A stretch of DNA of 64,000 nucleotides from Pontibacter aquaedesilientis (GCF_014773225.1 NZ_JACXAJ010000006.1:124001-188000), one strand, 5' to 3'. Positions 37,201 through 44,273 are shown, counted from the stretch's first letter. The notes: generated by a model not told the origin, from the sequence alone. Made by a program: numbers and translations.

Positions 37201-37994
37201 TCGCGAAGCATCGTAAGCGGGAAGACGTGGTCCTTCAGGGTAAAGAAACCGCCATGGTTGCCCCGGGTGAACAGAGGGTGATGGGCCACAACCAGAATAT
37301 TGGAGCCCTGGTGCTTTTCAATGATATCCTCCAGTTTCACCAGCAGGTCGGCCTCTGTGGATGCCCAGCAGTTGCTGCCAGCACCGTAAGGGCGCTCCCA
37401 TGGGTGCAGCCACCACTCCGAATCCAGGGCAATCATGACCACATCATCACTGATCTTAATCTCATATGGCCCAGGACAGCCGTCGCCAGGCACATAAAAG
37501 TCCCCACCCACCACGATGCCTTCCTCGGTCAGGTATTCGTTCACATAGTTTTGCTCACGCACCACAAACTCCAGGCCGCCTCGGCCACTGTGGTTCCAGT
37601 CGTGGTTGCCGGGTATCATATACTTTTCACCGGTATAGCCCCGGAGCACGTCCAGCTGGGCGTTCAGGCGTTGTTCTGACACCTCCCGGTCGTAGCGGCC
37701 AGGCTCTGGCAGGCCGTTGTGGTATACATTGTCGCCCAGAAAGATGGTGGCGCTTTGCTCCCCGGCCTCGTTCATTTGCTTTTGCATCAGCTTTAGCGAG
37801 GGCTCCTGCTGTTTCAGGTCCGGAGCGCCCACATCGCCAATCAGGAAAACGGTATACTGCACCTTGTTTTCAGGATTGGGCTGCTTTTGGTCCCAGTCCT
37901 GCACGTCGCGGCTGTAGTAGGGTTTTTGCGTGGTGCAGGCTTGTAGGAGTAACAGGCTAAGACCAACAGCCAGAGGTCGGAATATAGATCGCAT
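34206..37994 (-). CDS. Calcineurin-like phosphoesterase fused to a BamA-like outer-membrane barrel
   Basis: A lipoprotein of about 1262 residues from ATG 37994 (lipobox L-L-Q-A-C). Residues 45-390 are a metallophosphoesterase with all metal motifs visible: G-D-V-G, G-D-N-V-Y-H, G-N-H-D-W-N, V-V-A-H-H-P-L-F and A-G-H-E-H-S. A long middle region (400-850) contains W-D-R-H-E-G-Q-W-R-W. The last 350 residues are a surface-antigen barrel of the BamA/Omp85 type ending in L-S-F-G-F-L-F. The enzyme would sit at the outer membrane facing one compartment, tethered to its own barrel. Substrate unknown; the neighbours suggest phosphate capture. Confidence 0.85.
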   Translation of the reverse strand: MRSIFRPLAVGLSLLLLQACTTQKPYYSRDVQDWDQKQPNPENKVQYTVFLIGDVGAPDLKQQEPSLKLMQKQMNEAGEQSATIFLGDNVYHNGLPEPGRYDREVSEQRLNAQLDVLRGYTGEKYMIPGNHDWNHSGRGGLEFVVREQNYVNEYLTEEGIVVGGDFYVPGDGCPGPYEIKISDDVVMIALDSEWWLHPWERPYGAGSNCWASTEADLLVKLEDIIEKHQGSNILVVAHHPLFTRGNHGGFFTLKDHVFPLTMLRDWIYLPLPVIGSIYPFARKYGGILQDIPHPRYQAYIEGMLNIFDKYDNIVYAAGHEHSLQHFKHNKLAHIVSGSGCKTQHVKPGGEAMYTHEVKGFAKLLYYTNGEAWVEYWTPEGDGSEGTMTFRTPLYAKEPRRRREAVVDETNYADSTIVVAANDNYVAKGLRRTLLGEHYRQEWAAPVEVPLLDMRNEMGGLTPYQKGGGKQTASLKVRNPEAREYTLRTVDKDPTLALPEYLRQTAAKALLQDQISAQHPYGSLAIPKLADGAGVYHTNPKLVYIPQTPYLRQYIDEFSNTLAFLEEDADENHEDVASLGFAENLVGTDKVLKELRQDNDNKVDQQAFVRARLFDMLVGDWDRHEGQWRWREEKTDSGKVYTPVPEDRDQVFFKADGIIPWLATRKWGVRNVQNFGYDFRDIVGLNLSALTIDRTFTPAITRQEWVRIAEEIKAGVTDQVIEEAIAQWPESVQAISGEEIKAKLRSRRDKLAQAAEAYYEHISSMVDVAGSDKHERFIVNRLNDDETHLTVYKINKEGELLDTLFKRTFYTSETKELRLYGQRGKDQFEVTGDVNKGILVRIIGGNDEDIITDKSRVAGIKKHTVVYDTEEGNKFIFGPETKDRTSISPDVNFYDRDNHKLPYWGPRLSFEYNVDDGPFVGGGVLVRTHKFRNAPFAAEHILEGNYAFYTNSFNVRYKGDIMQVFGNWNIGVNAAIQGPQYQRNFYGYGNDTRQQDGLDDSFYRVRFKRVNVGTTLNNNLAPFFKIGFGPTYDRFRVVNSEKETFLVNEALNGRLEAGSYDFEENRFESQHYVGMMAFANMDVLGEGNQKNPRIGMRSHNRISYNKQTDGEGLSYTHVSSEFVFYLSPNFPFQLTWAGRLGAAHNFGDFRFYQANTLGGMDNLRGYRRTRFAGRSYVFANAEARLALFDFNLYITPGKLGVLGLYDVGRVYYDGDDRSGFLRNLHTGIGGGIWADIMNKNVVALTYAKGDVDRLWNLSFGFLF

Positions 37995-38425
37995 GGGGTG
38001 AATCGTGTTTCTCATATTTTTTGTGGGCTGACTATTCTACTCAAGGCAAAGAGCAGGTATAATCCATACAGGCAAGGCCCTGCTCCCGGCAGGCTTCAGA
38101 GGATTTACTATCAGGTATACGGGCAGGTGCTGTGTACAACATAGGTATTTTCTGTAGCCGTATACCTTCCTGCTATACATGGAAGCAAACGCGCTGGGAA
38201 CGGCCAAACTGAGATTCATAACGTATGGAATCAACATTAAGTTTTTGGAATACTTCACACGGCCCGCCTGTTCTCTTTGGCCGAACGGCTTTGCCTGCCC
38301 TAACATCCTGTTTCAACTAAAACCGTATTTCACCGTAACCGCAAATTGGAAACAGCACCACTTTCAATAGCCAACAATTGGCTTTGCAGCGAATGCAGAG
38401 CCCAGAGGTCTGGCAAAACACCACT
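37995..38425. other. Gene-free divergent intergenic region
   Basis: About 430 bp between divergent genes, so it should hold two promoters, but I see no convincing TAnnTTTG pair. It holds three copies of the iterated word core (CAGGTATAAT near 38055, CAGGTATACG near 38112, GTATACCTTC near 38160), the third inverted relative to the first two. No RNA gene seen. Confidence 0.5.
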
Positions 38426-39661
38426 ATGGAAGAGCAGAACATCGTCAAAAGAGCAAGCGAGTATGTATTCAGGCTATTCAAGGAGCAATTGTCCAAGAAG
38501 CTCGTCTACCATAACTATAAGCACACATTCGAAACCGCCAACGAAGCCCGCCAGTTAGGTGAACTTCATAAATTGAGCGAGGAAGAGCTTCAGGATCTGG
38601 AGCTTGCCGCCTGGTTTCATGACACCGGCTATGTGACGGCCTACAAAGGACACGAGGAAGAAAGCATCCGTTTCGCATCTTCCTGGCTGCAGGGGCAGCA
38701 GTATCCGCCTGAGCGCATTGCCCGCATTGCCGATTGCATCATGGCCACCAAGCACGGTACCAAACCGAACAGCCTGTTGCAGGAAATAATAGTCGACGCC
38801 GACATGGCCAACATCGGCAAGGAGACCTTCTTTGCGACGGCCGAGCTGCTGCGTGTGGAATGGGAGATATTTCAGGACAGGTTTTTCACAGATCAGGAGT
38901 GGGCCCAGTTCCAGATGGAGTTCTTGCTCTCGACCACTTTTTACACCGACAAGGCACAGCATAAGTATGCCGAGCAACTCGGACTCAATATCCAGGAGCA
39001 GCGCAACCGGTTGCAAAAAGAGTCTAAAAAGCTGAAGAAGGAGGAGAAGGCCCACCGCGAGACCCTTGCCCAACCCAAGCGGGGCATCGAAACGATGTTT
39101 CGCAACACTTATCGCACCCACCTCAACCTGAGCGCCATAGCCGATAACAAAGCCAATATGATGATCAGCCTCAACGCCATCATCATGTCCGTTATTATCA
39201 CCTACCTAAGCACCAAGACCTCTATCACGGGGGCTGAGTTCGCCCAGCACCGCTCTTTGCTTATACCTGTGGGTATGCTGCTGCTCACCACACTGGGGTC
39301 AGTGATCTTTGCTATTATCTCTGCGCAGCCCGAGGTCACCAGCTTTTCTTTCAACAAGAAGAAAATCAACAGCAAGAAGGTAAACCTGCTATTTTTCGGA
39401 AACTTCACCAACATCCCGCTGGAGGATTTCCAAAACGGCATGCACGAAATTATGCGCGACAAAAAATCGTTATACACCAACATGATCACCGACATCTATT
39501 ACCTGGGGGAGGTGCTGGGTCGCAAGTATAAGATTCTACGCATCTCTTACTCTATCTTTATGGTAGGATTGGTGCTTACCGTGATTGCTTTTGGCATCTC
39601 CATAGCCCTTTATGATGCCCCTATCGTGGACCCGGCCCCAGCAGCGCAGTCCAGGTTGTAA
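38426..39661 (+). CDS. HD-domain protein fused to a Pycsar-type transmembrane effector module
   Basis: About 411 residues from M-E-E-Q-N (38426; upstream in-frame starts add little). Residues 15-190 form an HD phosphohydrolase-like domain with Y-H-N-Y-K-H, W-F-H-D-T-G-Y and D-A-D-M-A-N-I-G as metal ligands. After a charged coiled coil (195-235) comes the DUF5706/PycTM module: A-D-N-K-A-N-M-M-I-S-L-N-A-I, two adjacent TM helices and a C-terminal third TM. PycTM proteins are effectors of cyclic-pyrimidine (Pycsar) phage defence. No cyclase gene is adjacent, so the cue and the substrate of the HD domain are open. Confidence 0.85.
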   Translation: MEEQNIVKRASEYVFRLFKEQLSKKLVYHNYKHTFETANEARQLGELHKLSEEELQDLELAAWFHDTGYVTAYKGHEEESIRFASSWLQGQQYPPERIARIADCIMATKHGTKPNSLLQEIIVDADMANIGKETFFATAELLRVEWEIFQDRFFTDQEWAQFQMEFLLSTTFYTDKAQHKYAEQLGLNIQEQRNRLQKESKKLKKEEKAHRETLAQPKRGIETMFRNTYRTHLNLSAIADNKANMMISLNAIIMSVIITYLSTKTSITGAEFAQHRSLLIPVGMLLLTTLGSVIFAIISAQPEVTSFSFNKKKINSKKVNLLFFGNFTNIPLEDFQNGMHEIMRDKKSLYTNMITDIYYLGEVLGRKYKILRISYSIFMVGLVLTVIAFGISIALYDAPIVDPAPAAQSRL

Positions 39662-40122
39662 ATAGGCGGAATTAAACTACATTAGTAGCGGTGGGCCGGA
39701 GGCGTATACCTTCAGCCAGCCATATCTCTAACTTGGGTTCTGATCTTCACACTCTGATAAGCCGCTCCGGGGTGACTCCTGTATGAACAAAACATAGTTT
39801 ATACCTCAACCTCTTCCGTTTTACTCGTAACCTACTCTACACGACTACCTGTCATACCAATTACGGTGCGCAACAGACTTTTAGGAAAAAAACACCCAAA
39901 CTAGGACGCAGGCAGGTTACATCCCCTATGTATTGAGAGCTCAACCGTTAAGGTTCAATGCTGCCAGACATATGAGCGGGCGTGGTTGACAGGAATGATA
40001 AAAAGGCTTGTTTGAAGAAACTCTTGCCTATGGACTTAAATATGTAACTGGCACCCTGGTCAGCGCCACTGCGTCGCAACTTGCACGCCGTTACACTTCA
40101 AATAAAAAACAGGTTATAAAGC
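39662..40122. other. Gene-free region before the sensor cluster
   Basis: About 460 bp with no frame I would call. Two octamer-like words occur at 39703 and 39799. The next copy is only at 43648, so this region is the edge of an octamer-free block. Confidence 0.4.
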
Positions 40123-40557
40123 ATGGTGATTTACAAAAACGGCTTCTTGACGCTGGACTACGAACCGGCAACCGACATACTTTCTTTTGAGATGCCGAAT
40201 GTGGATGATGTTGTGTTGCCAGAGATGAAACGAAGCCTGGCTATTATAGTGGAGCATGTGCGAAACTATGATGTGAAGCGGGTATTGCTGGATGCCCGGC
40301 AAACAAACATGTCGGTTGATGCGGAAAGTTACGCTGACATTATCGCTGAGTTCTACCGAAACCTGATGGCAACCCGAGTCCAGAAGGTGGCACGTCTCGT
40401 AACACCCGATTCAAAAAGAGAGAAAGTAGTGAAGACTCTTTTGGATAACATGACTCTTTCAGTGGAGGTGCAGCGCTTCACCGAAGTCAGCAAAGCGCTT
40501 GATTGGCTGAAAAGTGACGTTTTGCCTATAACACGGCCTTCATCACGCCCAATTTAA
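40123..40557 (+). CDS. SpoIIAA/STAS-like protein
   Basis: A 144-residue soluble protein with the alternating beta/alpha pattern of SpoIIAA-like STAS domains: L-D-Y-E-P-A-T-D-I-L-S-F-E, then V-K-R-V-L-L-D-A-R (the strand ending in an acidic switch loop) and a C-terminal F-T-E-V-S-K-A-L-D-W-L. Two relatives lie at 41857-42273 and 42326-42733. First gene of a sensor cluster on the plus strand, 61 bp before the H-NOX gene, suggesting a shared pathway in which this domain acts as a binding partner (inference). Confidence 0.65.
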   Translation: MVIYKNGFLTLDYEPATDILSFEMPNVDDVVLPEMKRSLAIIVEHVRNYDVKRVLLDARQTNMSVDAESYADIIAEFYRNLMATRVQKVARLVTPDSKREKVVKTLLDNMTLSVEVQRFTEVSKALDWLKSDVLPITRPSSRPI

Positions 40558-40585
40558 TATTGACTCGTATTAATATTGCCTCGTA
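40554..40585 (+). promoter_or_regulatory. Tandem 16-bp repeat upstream of the H-NOX gene
   Basis: TTAATATTGACTCGTA (40554-40569) is followed immediately by TTAATATTGCCTCGTA (40570-40585), 15 of 16 identical. It overlaps the end of the STAS-like gene and ends 33 bp before the H-NOX ATG; a direct-repeat operator is a reasonable reading. Confidence 0.45.
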
Positions 40586-40618
40586 GTATATTGTGTTAGG
40601 AACATAACCTATAATAGC

Positions 40619-41194
40619 ATGGATCACAATAGTAACAGCACCGAAGACCACATGCATGGTTCTTTATTCGCTTTATTAAGGCGCTTCGTAGAACATGCAT
40701 ACGATTACAGTACCTGGATGAAGCTCCTGCAGTCAACAGGCTTGGAAGGCGCCTCCTACCAGATGCACGAGATGTACCCTACCAGGGAACTGTTCGCTAT
40801 TGTAAACAAGGCTTCTGAGGTAACAGGCATTCCTGTCTATGATTTGATGGAGCAGTTTGGGGAGTTTTTAGTGCCAGACCTGCTGTTGATTTACAACAAG
40901 TACGTAAATCCAAACTGGCGCACATACGACATGCTGTTGCATACAGAAAGCTCTATGCACGGTGCCGTGAAGAACCAGGACAAGAGGACAAACCCTCCCA
41001 TGTTGCTGGTAACCAAGAAAGGTAGCAAGCAGTTAATTGTGGACTATTACTCCAAACGAAGGATGTCGGGCGTAGCCGTTGGCATCATCAAGGGCATTGC
41101 AAAGTATCACAATGAGAGCGACAGTGTGTCTGTGACACGACTAACCGCCCCTGACGAGGAAAGGGTACAGATTCAGGTTGACTTTCTGAACTGA
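40619..41194 (+). CDS. H-NOX haem sensor protein
   Basis: A 191-residue haem-NO/oxygen-binding (HNOB) domain. It opens with M-H-G-S-L-F and Y-D-Y-S-T-W-M-K-L-L, carries the proximal-His region L-L-H-T-E-S-S-M-H-G-A-V near residue 115, and the diagnostic Y-x-S-x-R propionate clamp as Y-Y-S-K-R near 142-146. Stand-alone H-NOX proteins bind NO and regulate a kinase or cyclase encoded next door. Here the neighbours are STAS-like and GAF proteins and no kinase is visible, which is unusual. Confidence 0.88.
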   Translation: MDHNSNSTEDHMHGSLFALLRRFVEHAYDYSTWMKLLQSTGLEGASYQMHEMYPTRELFAIVNKASEVTGIPVYDLMEQFGEFLVPDLLLIYNKYVNPNWRTYDMLLHTESSMHGAVKNQDKRTNPPMLLVTKKGSKQLIVDYYSKRRMSGVAVGIIKGIAKYHNESDSVSVTRLTAPDEERVQIQVDFLN

Positions 41195-41314
41195 TATGGC
41201 AATTGCTTAGTTTTACACTGGAGACCTGAAGGAGGCTTAAGCTCGGTTTCTTTTAAATAGCCTTCACCTCCTTCTTTTTCAGTCCACGCGTTGGATTTAC
41301 TTTGACATTTAACA

Positions 41315-41818
41315 ATGAACAATACATTTGGATTACCGATAATCCCTGATAACGACAACGAACGACTGGCAAAGCTGAAAAGCCTGCATATCCTGGACAC
41401 CTACGAAGAGAACGGTACCTTTAAGCACATTGCCGCCATCGCTTCCCGTATGTTCAATGTGCCGATCGCTCTGGTGAATTTCGTGGACAGAGACTATGTT
41501 ATCACAAAAGCCCAGACAGGGATGGATGGATTGAATGAGGTGAGCAGAGCTGTCAGCCTGTGTTCTTTGGCGATACTAAATAGTGATGTTACCGTTTTTG
41601 AGAATGCTAGGGAGGAACCTTGCCTGTTGGCTAATCCGATGGTTATAGGTGATTTTGGCCTGCAGTTCTACGCGGCCGCTCCCTTAACCACATCAGATGG
41701 TTATAACATTGGGGCTGTGTGCATTGTCGACAAGGTACCGAGGGAGTTCACTGCATCAGATCAGAAAATGCTCCAAAGCCTTGCCTCTATTGTGATGGAC
41801 GAGATAGAGAAGTCCTAA
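41315..41818 (+). CDS. Stand-alone GAF domain protein
   Basis: A 167-residue GAF domain. N-terminal N-E-R-L-A-K-L-K-S-L-H-I-L-D-T, then F-N-V-P-I-A-L-V-N-F-V-D-R-D (beta strands around the ligand pocket), the S-L-C-S-L-A-I-L segment and F-Y-A-A-A-P-L-T-T. No output domain follows. Such proteins usually head PAS/GAF kinases; alone they may bind a small ligand or a partner. It lies 120 bp after the H-NOX gene, and a truncated relative is at 42702-42929. Confidence 0.85.
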   Translation: MNNTFGLPIIPDNDNERLAKLKSLHILDTYEENGTFKHIAAIASRMFNVPIALVNFVDRDYVITKAQTGMDGLNEVSRAVSLCSLAILNSDVTVFENAREEPCLLANPMVIGDFGLQFYAAAPLTTSDGYNIGAVCIVDKVPREFTASDQKMLQSLASIVMDEIEKS

Positions 41819-41856
41819 GCGAACGTTGGGTTTATAGGCTGAAGCCTGCCTGGGCT

Positions 41857-42273
41857 CTACCCAGTTACTGAACACAACCAGTCTTCAGCCTCTTCTTCGT
41901 CTTCAAAAATTCTTATCATAAACTCCCTGTCTATCCGCTGTATCAGGCTTTCGATGGTTAAGGTGGCGTAAATACTGGTAGGCACCACCTGCGCCATATA
42001 ACGCAGGCCAGCAGCTTTCATCTGAGGCGTCCAAACTTTTTCTGCCCAATCGAGGGCCATATCCCAGGACCCCACCACATTTTTGTTACTGTTGAGCAGC
42101 TTCGCACAGGGCTGTTCCTTCATCATCTCCAGCATTTTGTAGCCGCCTTCCTTCACAGTCTCCACCGACTGCGTTCCATACCACTCTACATGCAGAATGT
42201 CACCTGCCTGTGTTCTTGTGGCTGTGAAAAACACATCCCCAAATACCTTTTTCAACCTGACCTGCTGTTCCAT
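41857..42273 (-). CDS. SpoIIAA/STAS-like protein, paralogue A
   Basis: A 138-residue protein from M-E-Q-Q-V-R (42273). Shares with the next gene the frame V-F-G-D-V-F-F-T/V-F-I, W-x-G, a G-S-W-D-M-A-L-D-W (G-S-W-D-H-S-L-E-W in the neighbour) and a C-terminal R-I-F-E-D-E-E-E-A-E-D-W-L. These are features of the STAS-like family of Bacteroidota that also includes the gene at 40123. No membrane segment. Convergent with the GAF gene, 38 bp between stops. Confidence 0.65.
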   Translation of the reverse strand: MEQQVRLKKVFGDVFFTATRTQAGDILHVEWYGTQSVETVKEGGYKMLEMMKEQPCAKLLNSNKNVVGSWDMALDWAEKVWTPQMKAAGLRYMAQVVPTSIYATLTIESLIQRIDREFMIRIFEDEEEAEDWLCSVTG

Positions 42274-42325
42274 CCCGTTCAATATTTTAGCCTTGTGTTG
42301 ACACCAGTAAAAGATAATCTCTGAA

Positions 42326-42733
42326 TTAAATAGAATGTTGGAGTAACCATGCTTTCGCGGTGGTTTCGTTCGCAAACACCCTGACCTCAAAGGCTTTGTT
42401 ATTGGAGGAAAAATTGGAAGCCGTAGCCCCTGCAAAAGACTCAGGTGTGGTGATCAGAGCGAAATGTTTTATTCCTGCTGCGGCTGCCTGTATAGACCAC
42501 TCATCTATTACCCACTCCAGGGAGTGATCCCAACTGCCAAGCACCTCGCTTGTATCGTTTAGCACACAACTATAGCCATACTCCTTGACAGCATTTGTAT
42601 AAGCCAAAGCACCTGCCTTCACATTCTCTTGCGTTAAGTATCCAACCCAATTAGTATGTATCCATCTGTTTTCGGTATCTGCAGTAATGGTAATAAATAC
42701 CTTACCAAAAGCGTTTGTAAGTTGTTGCCTCAT
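42326..42733 (-). CDS. SpoIIAA/STAS-like protein, paralogue B
   Basis: A 135-residue protein from M-R-Q-Q-L-T (42733; ATG 42748 also possible). Clearly paralogous to the 41857 gene: aligned F-G-K-V-F-I-T-I, N-W-V-G-Y-L, V-L-G-S-W-D-H-S-L-E-W-V and V-R-V-F-A-N-E-T-T-A-K-A-W-L. The pair lies head to tail with a 52-bp gap, a local duplication that has diverged widely. The start region overlaps the remnant of a GAF gene. Confidence 0.62.
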   Translation of the reverse strand: MRQQLTNAFGKVFITITADTENRWIHTNWVGYLTQENVKAGALAYTNAVKEYGYSCVLNDTSEVLGSWDHSLEWVIDEWSIQAAAAGIKHFALITTPESFAGATASNFSSNNKAFEVRVFANETTAKAWLLQHSI

Positions 42734-42929
42734 CTTCGGAATTTGCATAACAGAACTTAATACTGGATTTGTTACCAGAGGGTTTGGAAATAGCATCCTC
42801 CCCATTGAGTAAATAATTTTTTTCCCTCTCAAGAAGCGCAATACGATCGAAACTACCATCTGGGGGCGTGTCCAAAATGTCATATCGCTTTAACGCTGCA
42901 ATTCTCTCAGCTTCAATCATCATTTTCAT
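42702..42929 (-). pseudogene. N-terminal remnant of a GAF-domain sensor gene
   Basis: From ATG 42929 the frame reads E-A-E-R-I-A-A-L-K-R-Y-D-I-L-D-T-P-P-D-G-S-F-D-R-I, the standard opening of GAF-domain sensors in this group, then leaves the family abruptly and stops at 42702 inside the start of paralogue B. Everything after the first 25 domain residues is missing. A deletion or insertion joined the gene head to the STAS-like gene. Confidence 0.6.
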
Positions 42930-43248
42930 AGGATGAAATAATGATGAATTAAACACCAATCGGAAATCAGACACAGATAACAAGTAAAGGTACGCTAATT
43001 TATCGACAAACATCAGACTCTATTTTCAGTTGTTAAGTACCCTGCTTGCGTTTAGGTATGTTGTCGGCTTTCTTAATTTGACTCTATCCGTCGTACGACT
43101 TTGTAAGATGTGTTCAGAAGAGTTATCTTTGTTCAATTGGCAGCAAAACAGAGTCGTATTAAGTTCTTATCGTACAAGGCTTAAAGAACATTTCTGCATA
43201 AAAAGGGAATAAGGATTAGAAGTGTTTAGCTAACCAATCAATTACCAA

Positions 43249-43320
43249 GGCCCTGTAGTTCAATGGATAGAATAGGAGTTTCCTAAACTTTAGATAGCAG
43301 TTCGATTCTGCTCAGGGCCA
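43249..43320 (+). tRNA. tRNA-Arg (anticodon CCU)
   Basis: A full cloverleaf can be drawn: acceptor GGCCCTG/CAGGGCC, D-stem GTTC/GAAT, anticodon stem GGAGT/ACTTT with loop TTCCTAA (anticodon CCT), T-arm AGCAG-TTCGATT-CTGCT, discriminator A. The 3' CCA is not encoded. It marks the right edge of the octamer-free sensor cluster, a common position for integrated DNA. Confidence 0.92.
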
Positions 43321-43468
43321 CACCCTCAATTTCCCGAAGCCTCTGTTTGTGTGGCAACCGGTATTGTTTTCAAAGAAAACGTCTGACCAGCAGACGGCTG
43401 CTGGCAGGGCACATTTTTAAAAGAGTTTTTATTACCCTATATTGTATTTGAAGCCACTCCTTATCAAA

Positions 43469-43813
43469 ATGAAAACAACTCTGTTAACCTGCCTGACTGC
43501 TGCCTGCCTGCTGGGGACATCCTGCAACACGGAGCGGGGCAAGATGGAGGCTGACGAGTCGGAGGCCACTATGGCCAGCGAAACGGGTGCAGCCTCCCAA
43601 TTAGGCCCGGATGTCATCTATGTCACAAAACCGCTTATCGGCGGCGAGGTATACAAGACTGCCAGTTTTCAGGCGACCAGCCTGGTATACTTCGATACGA
43701 CTCAGTTGATTCAGGTGCTGGACACCCTAGATGCTATCTTCGTGAAAGCGCGCGTCCAAAAAGACACAACGATGTATACGGGCTTTGTGTCAAAGGCCAT
43801 TCTGCCAGAGTAA
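43469..43813 (+). CDS. Small lipoprotein, unknown
   Basis: A 114-residue lipoprotein from ATG 43469: hydrophobic signal, lipobox L-G-T-S-C, then an acidic Glu/Ser/Ala linker and a compact domain (Y-V-T-K-P-L-I-G-G-E-V-Y-K-T and V-K-A-R-V-Q-K-D-T-T-M-Y-T-G-F-V) that looks like a small SH3-like beta fold. No family recognised. Contains two octamer-like words (43648, 43683). Convergent with the T9SS gene across a strong hairpin. Confidence 0.65.
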   Translation: MKTTLLTCLTAACLLGTSCNTERGKMEADESEATMASETGAASQLGPDVIYVTKPLIGGEVYKTASFQATSLVYFDTTQLIQVLDTLDAIFVKARVQKDTTMYTGFVSKAILPE

Positions 43814-43846
43814 ACTGAGTTCATCAAAGCTAGTACACTGAACAAA

Positions 43847-43886
43847 CAGCGAGGGCCTTCCGGTTATACCGAAAGGCCCTCGCTGC
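43847..43886. terminator. Bidirectional hairpin terminator
   Basis: CAGCGAGGGCCTT (43847-43859) pairs with AAGGCCCTCGCTG (43873-43885). The loop carries GGTTATACCG. The T-rich side favours the minus-strand gene. Confidence 0.75.
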
Positions 43887-43904
43887 TTGGGGTGTATCTT
43901 ATCT

Positions 43905-44273
43905 TTATTTCACTACAACCCGTCTAACCGAGCTATAGCCGTCTGTCTCTATTTTGACATAATACAATCCTTTGGCGAGTCTGGTCAGATCTATCGTTTT
44001 GGCCGTGTGCAGCTCAGATCGCTTTACTACTTCGTGGTAGATCTCGTTGCCAATTACATTGATAATGCGAAGATCAACCTGACTTGCATCCAGACTTGAG
44101 AAGGAAATCGTAAAAACCCCGTTGTTAGGGTTAGGGTAGATGGATACTTCTTTATCTTGCTGCTCCAAAGCCCTCGCCTTGTTGCCTGCCTGGCCAGCTG
44201 CGGGGTCGCGAACCTGGGCCTGTGCCAGCAACGTGGCGAAACAGATAAAAAGAGTAAGTATAATTTGTTTCAT
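43905..44273 (-). CDS. Minimal T9SS cargo: signal peptide plus sorting domain only
   Basis: A 122-residue protein: Sec signal (cleavage after A-Q-A-Q, about residue 20), a 22-residue polar linker, then a complete type A T9SS C-terminal domain (V-S-I-Y-P-N-P-N-N-G-V-F-T-I; I-I-N-V-I-G-N-E-I-Y; G-L-Y-Y-V-K-I). There is no cargo domain. It may be the remnant of a larger gene, a decoy or regulator of the sorting machinery, or a short surface peptide. Confidence 0.8.
   Translation of the reverse strand: MKQIILTLFICFATLLAQAQVRDPAAGQAGNKARALEQQDKEVSIYPNPNNGVFTISFSSLDASQVDLRIINVIGNEIYHEVVKRSELHTAKTIDLTRLAKGLYYVKIETDGYSSVRRVVVK

Noticed and set aside
40008..40190. 60-codon frame before the STAS-like gene
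   Set aside because: No domain, poor start, and it overlaps the better supported gene starting at 40123.
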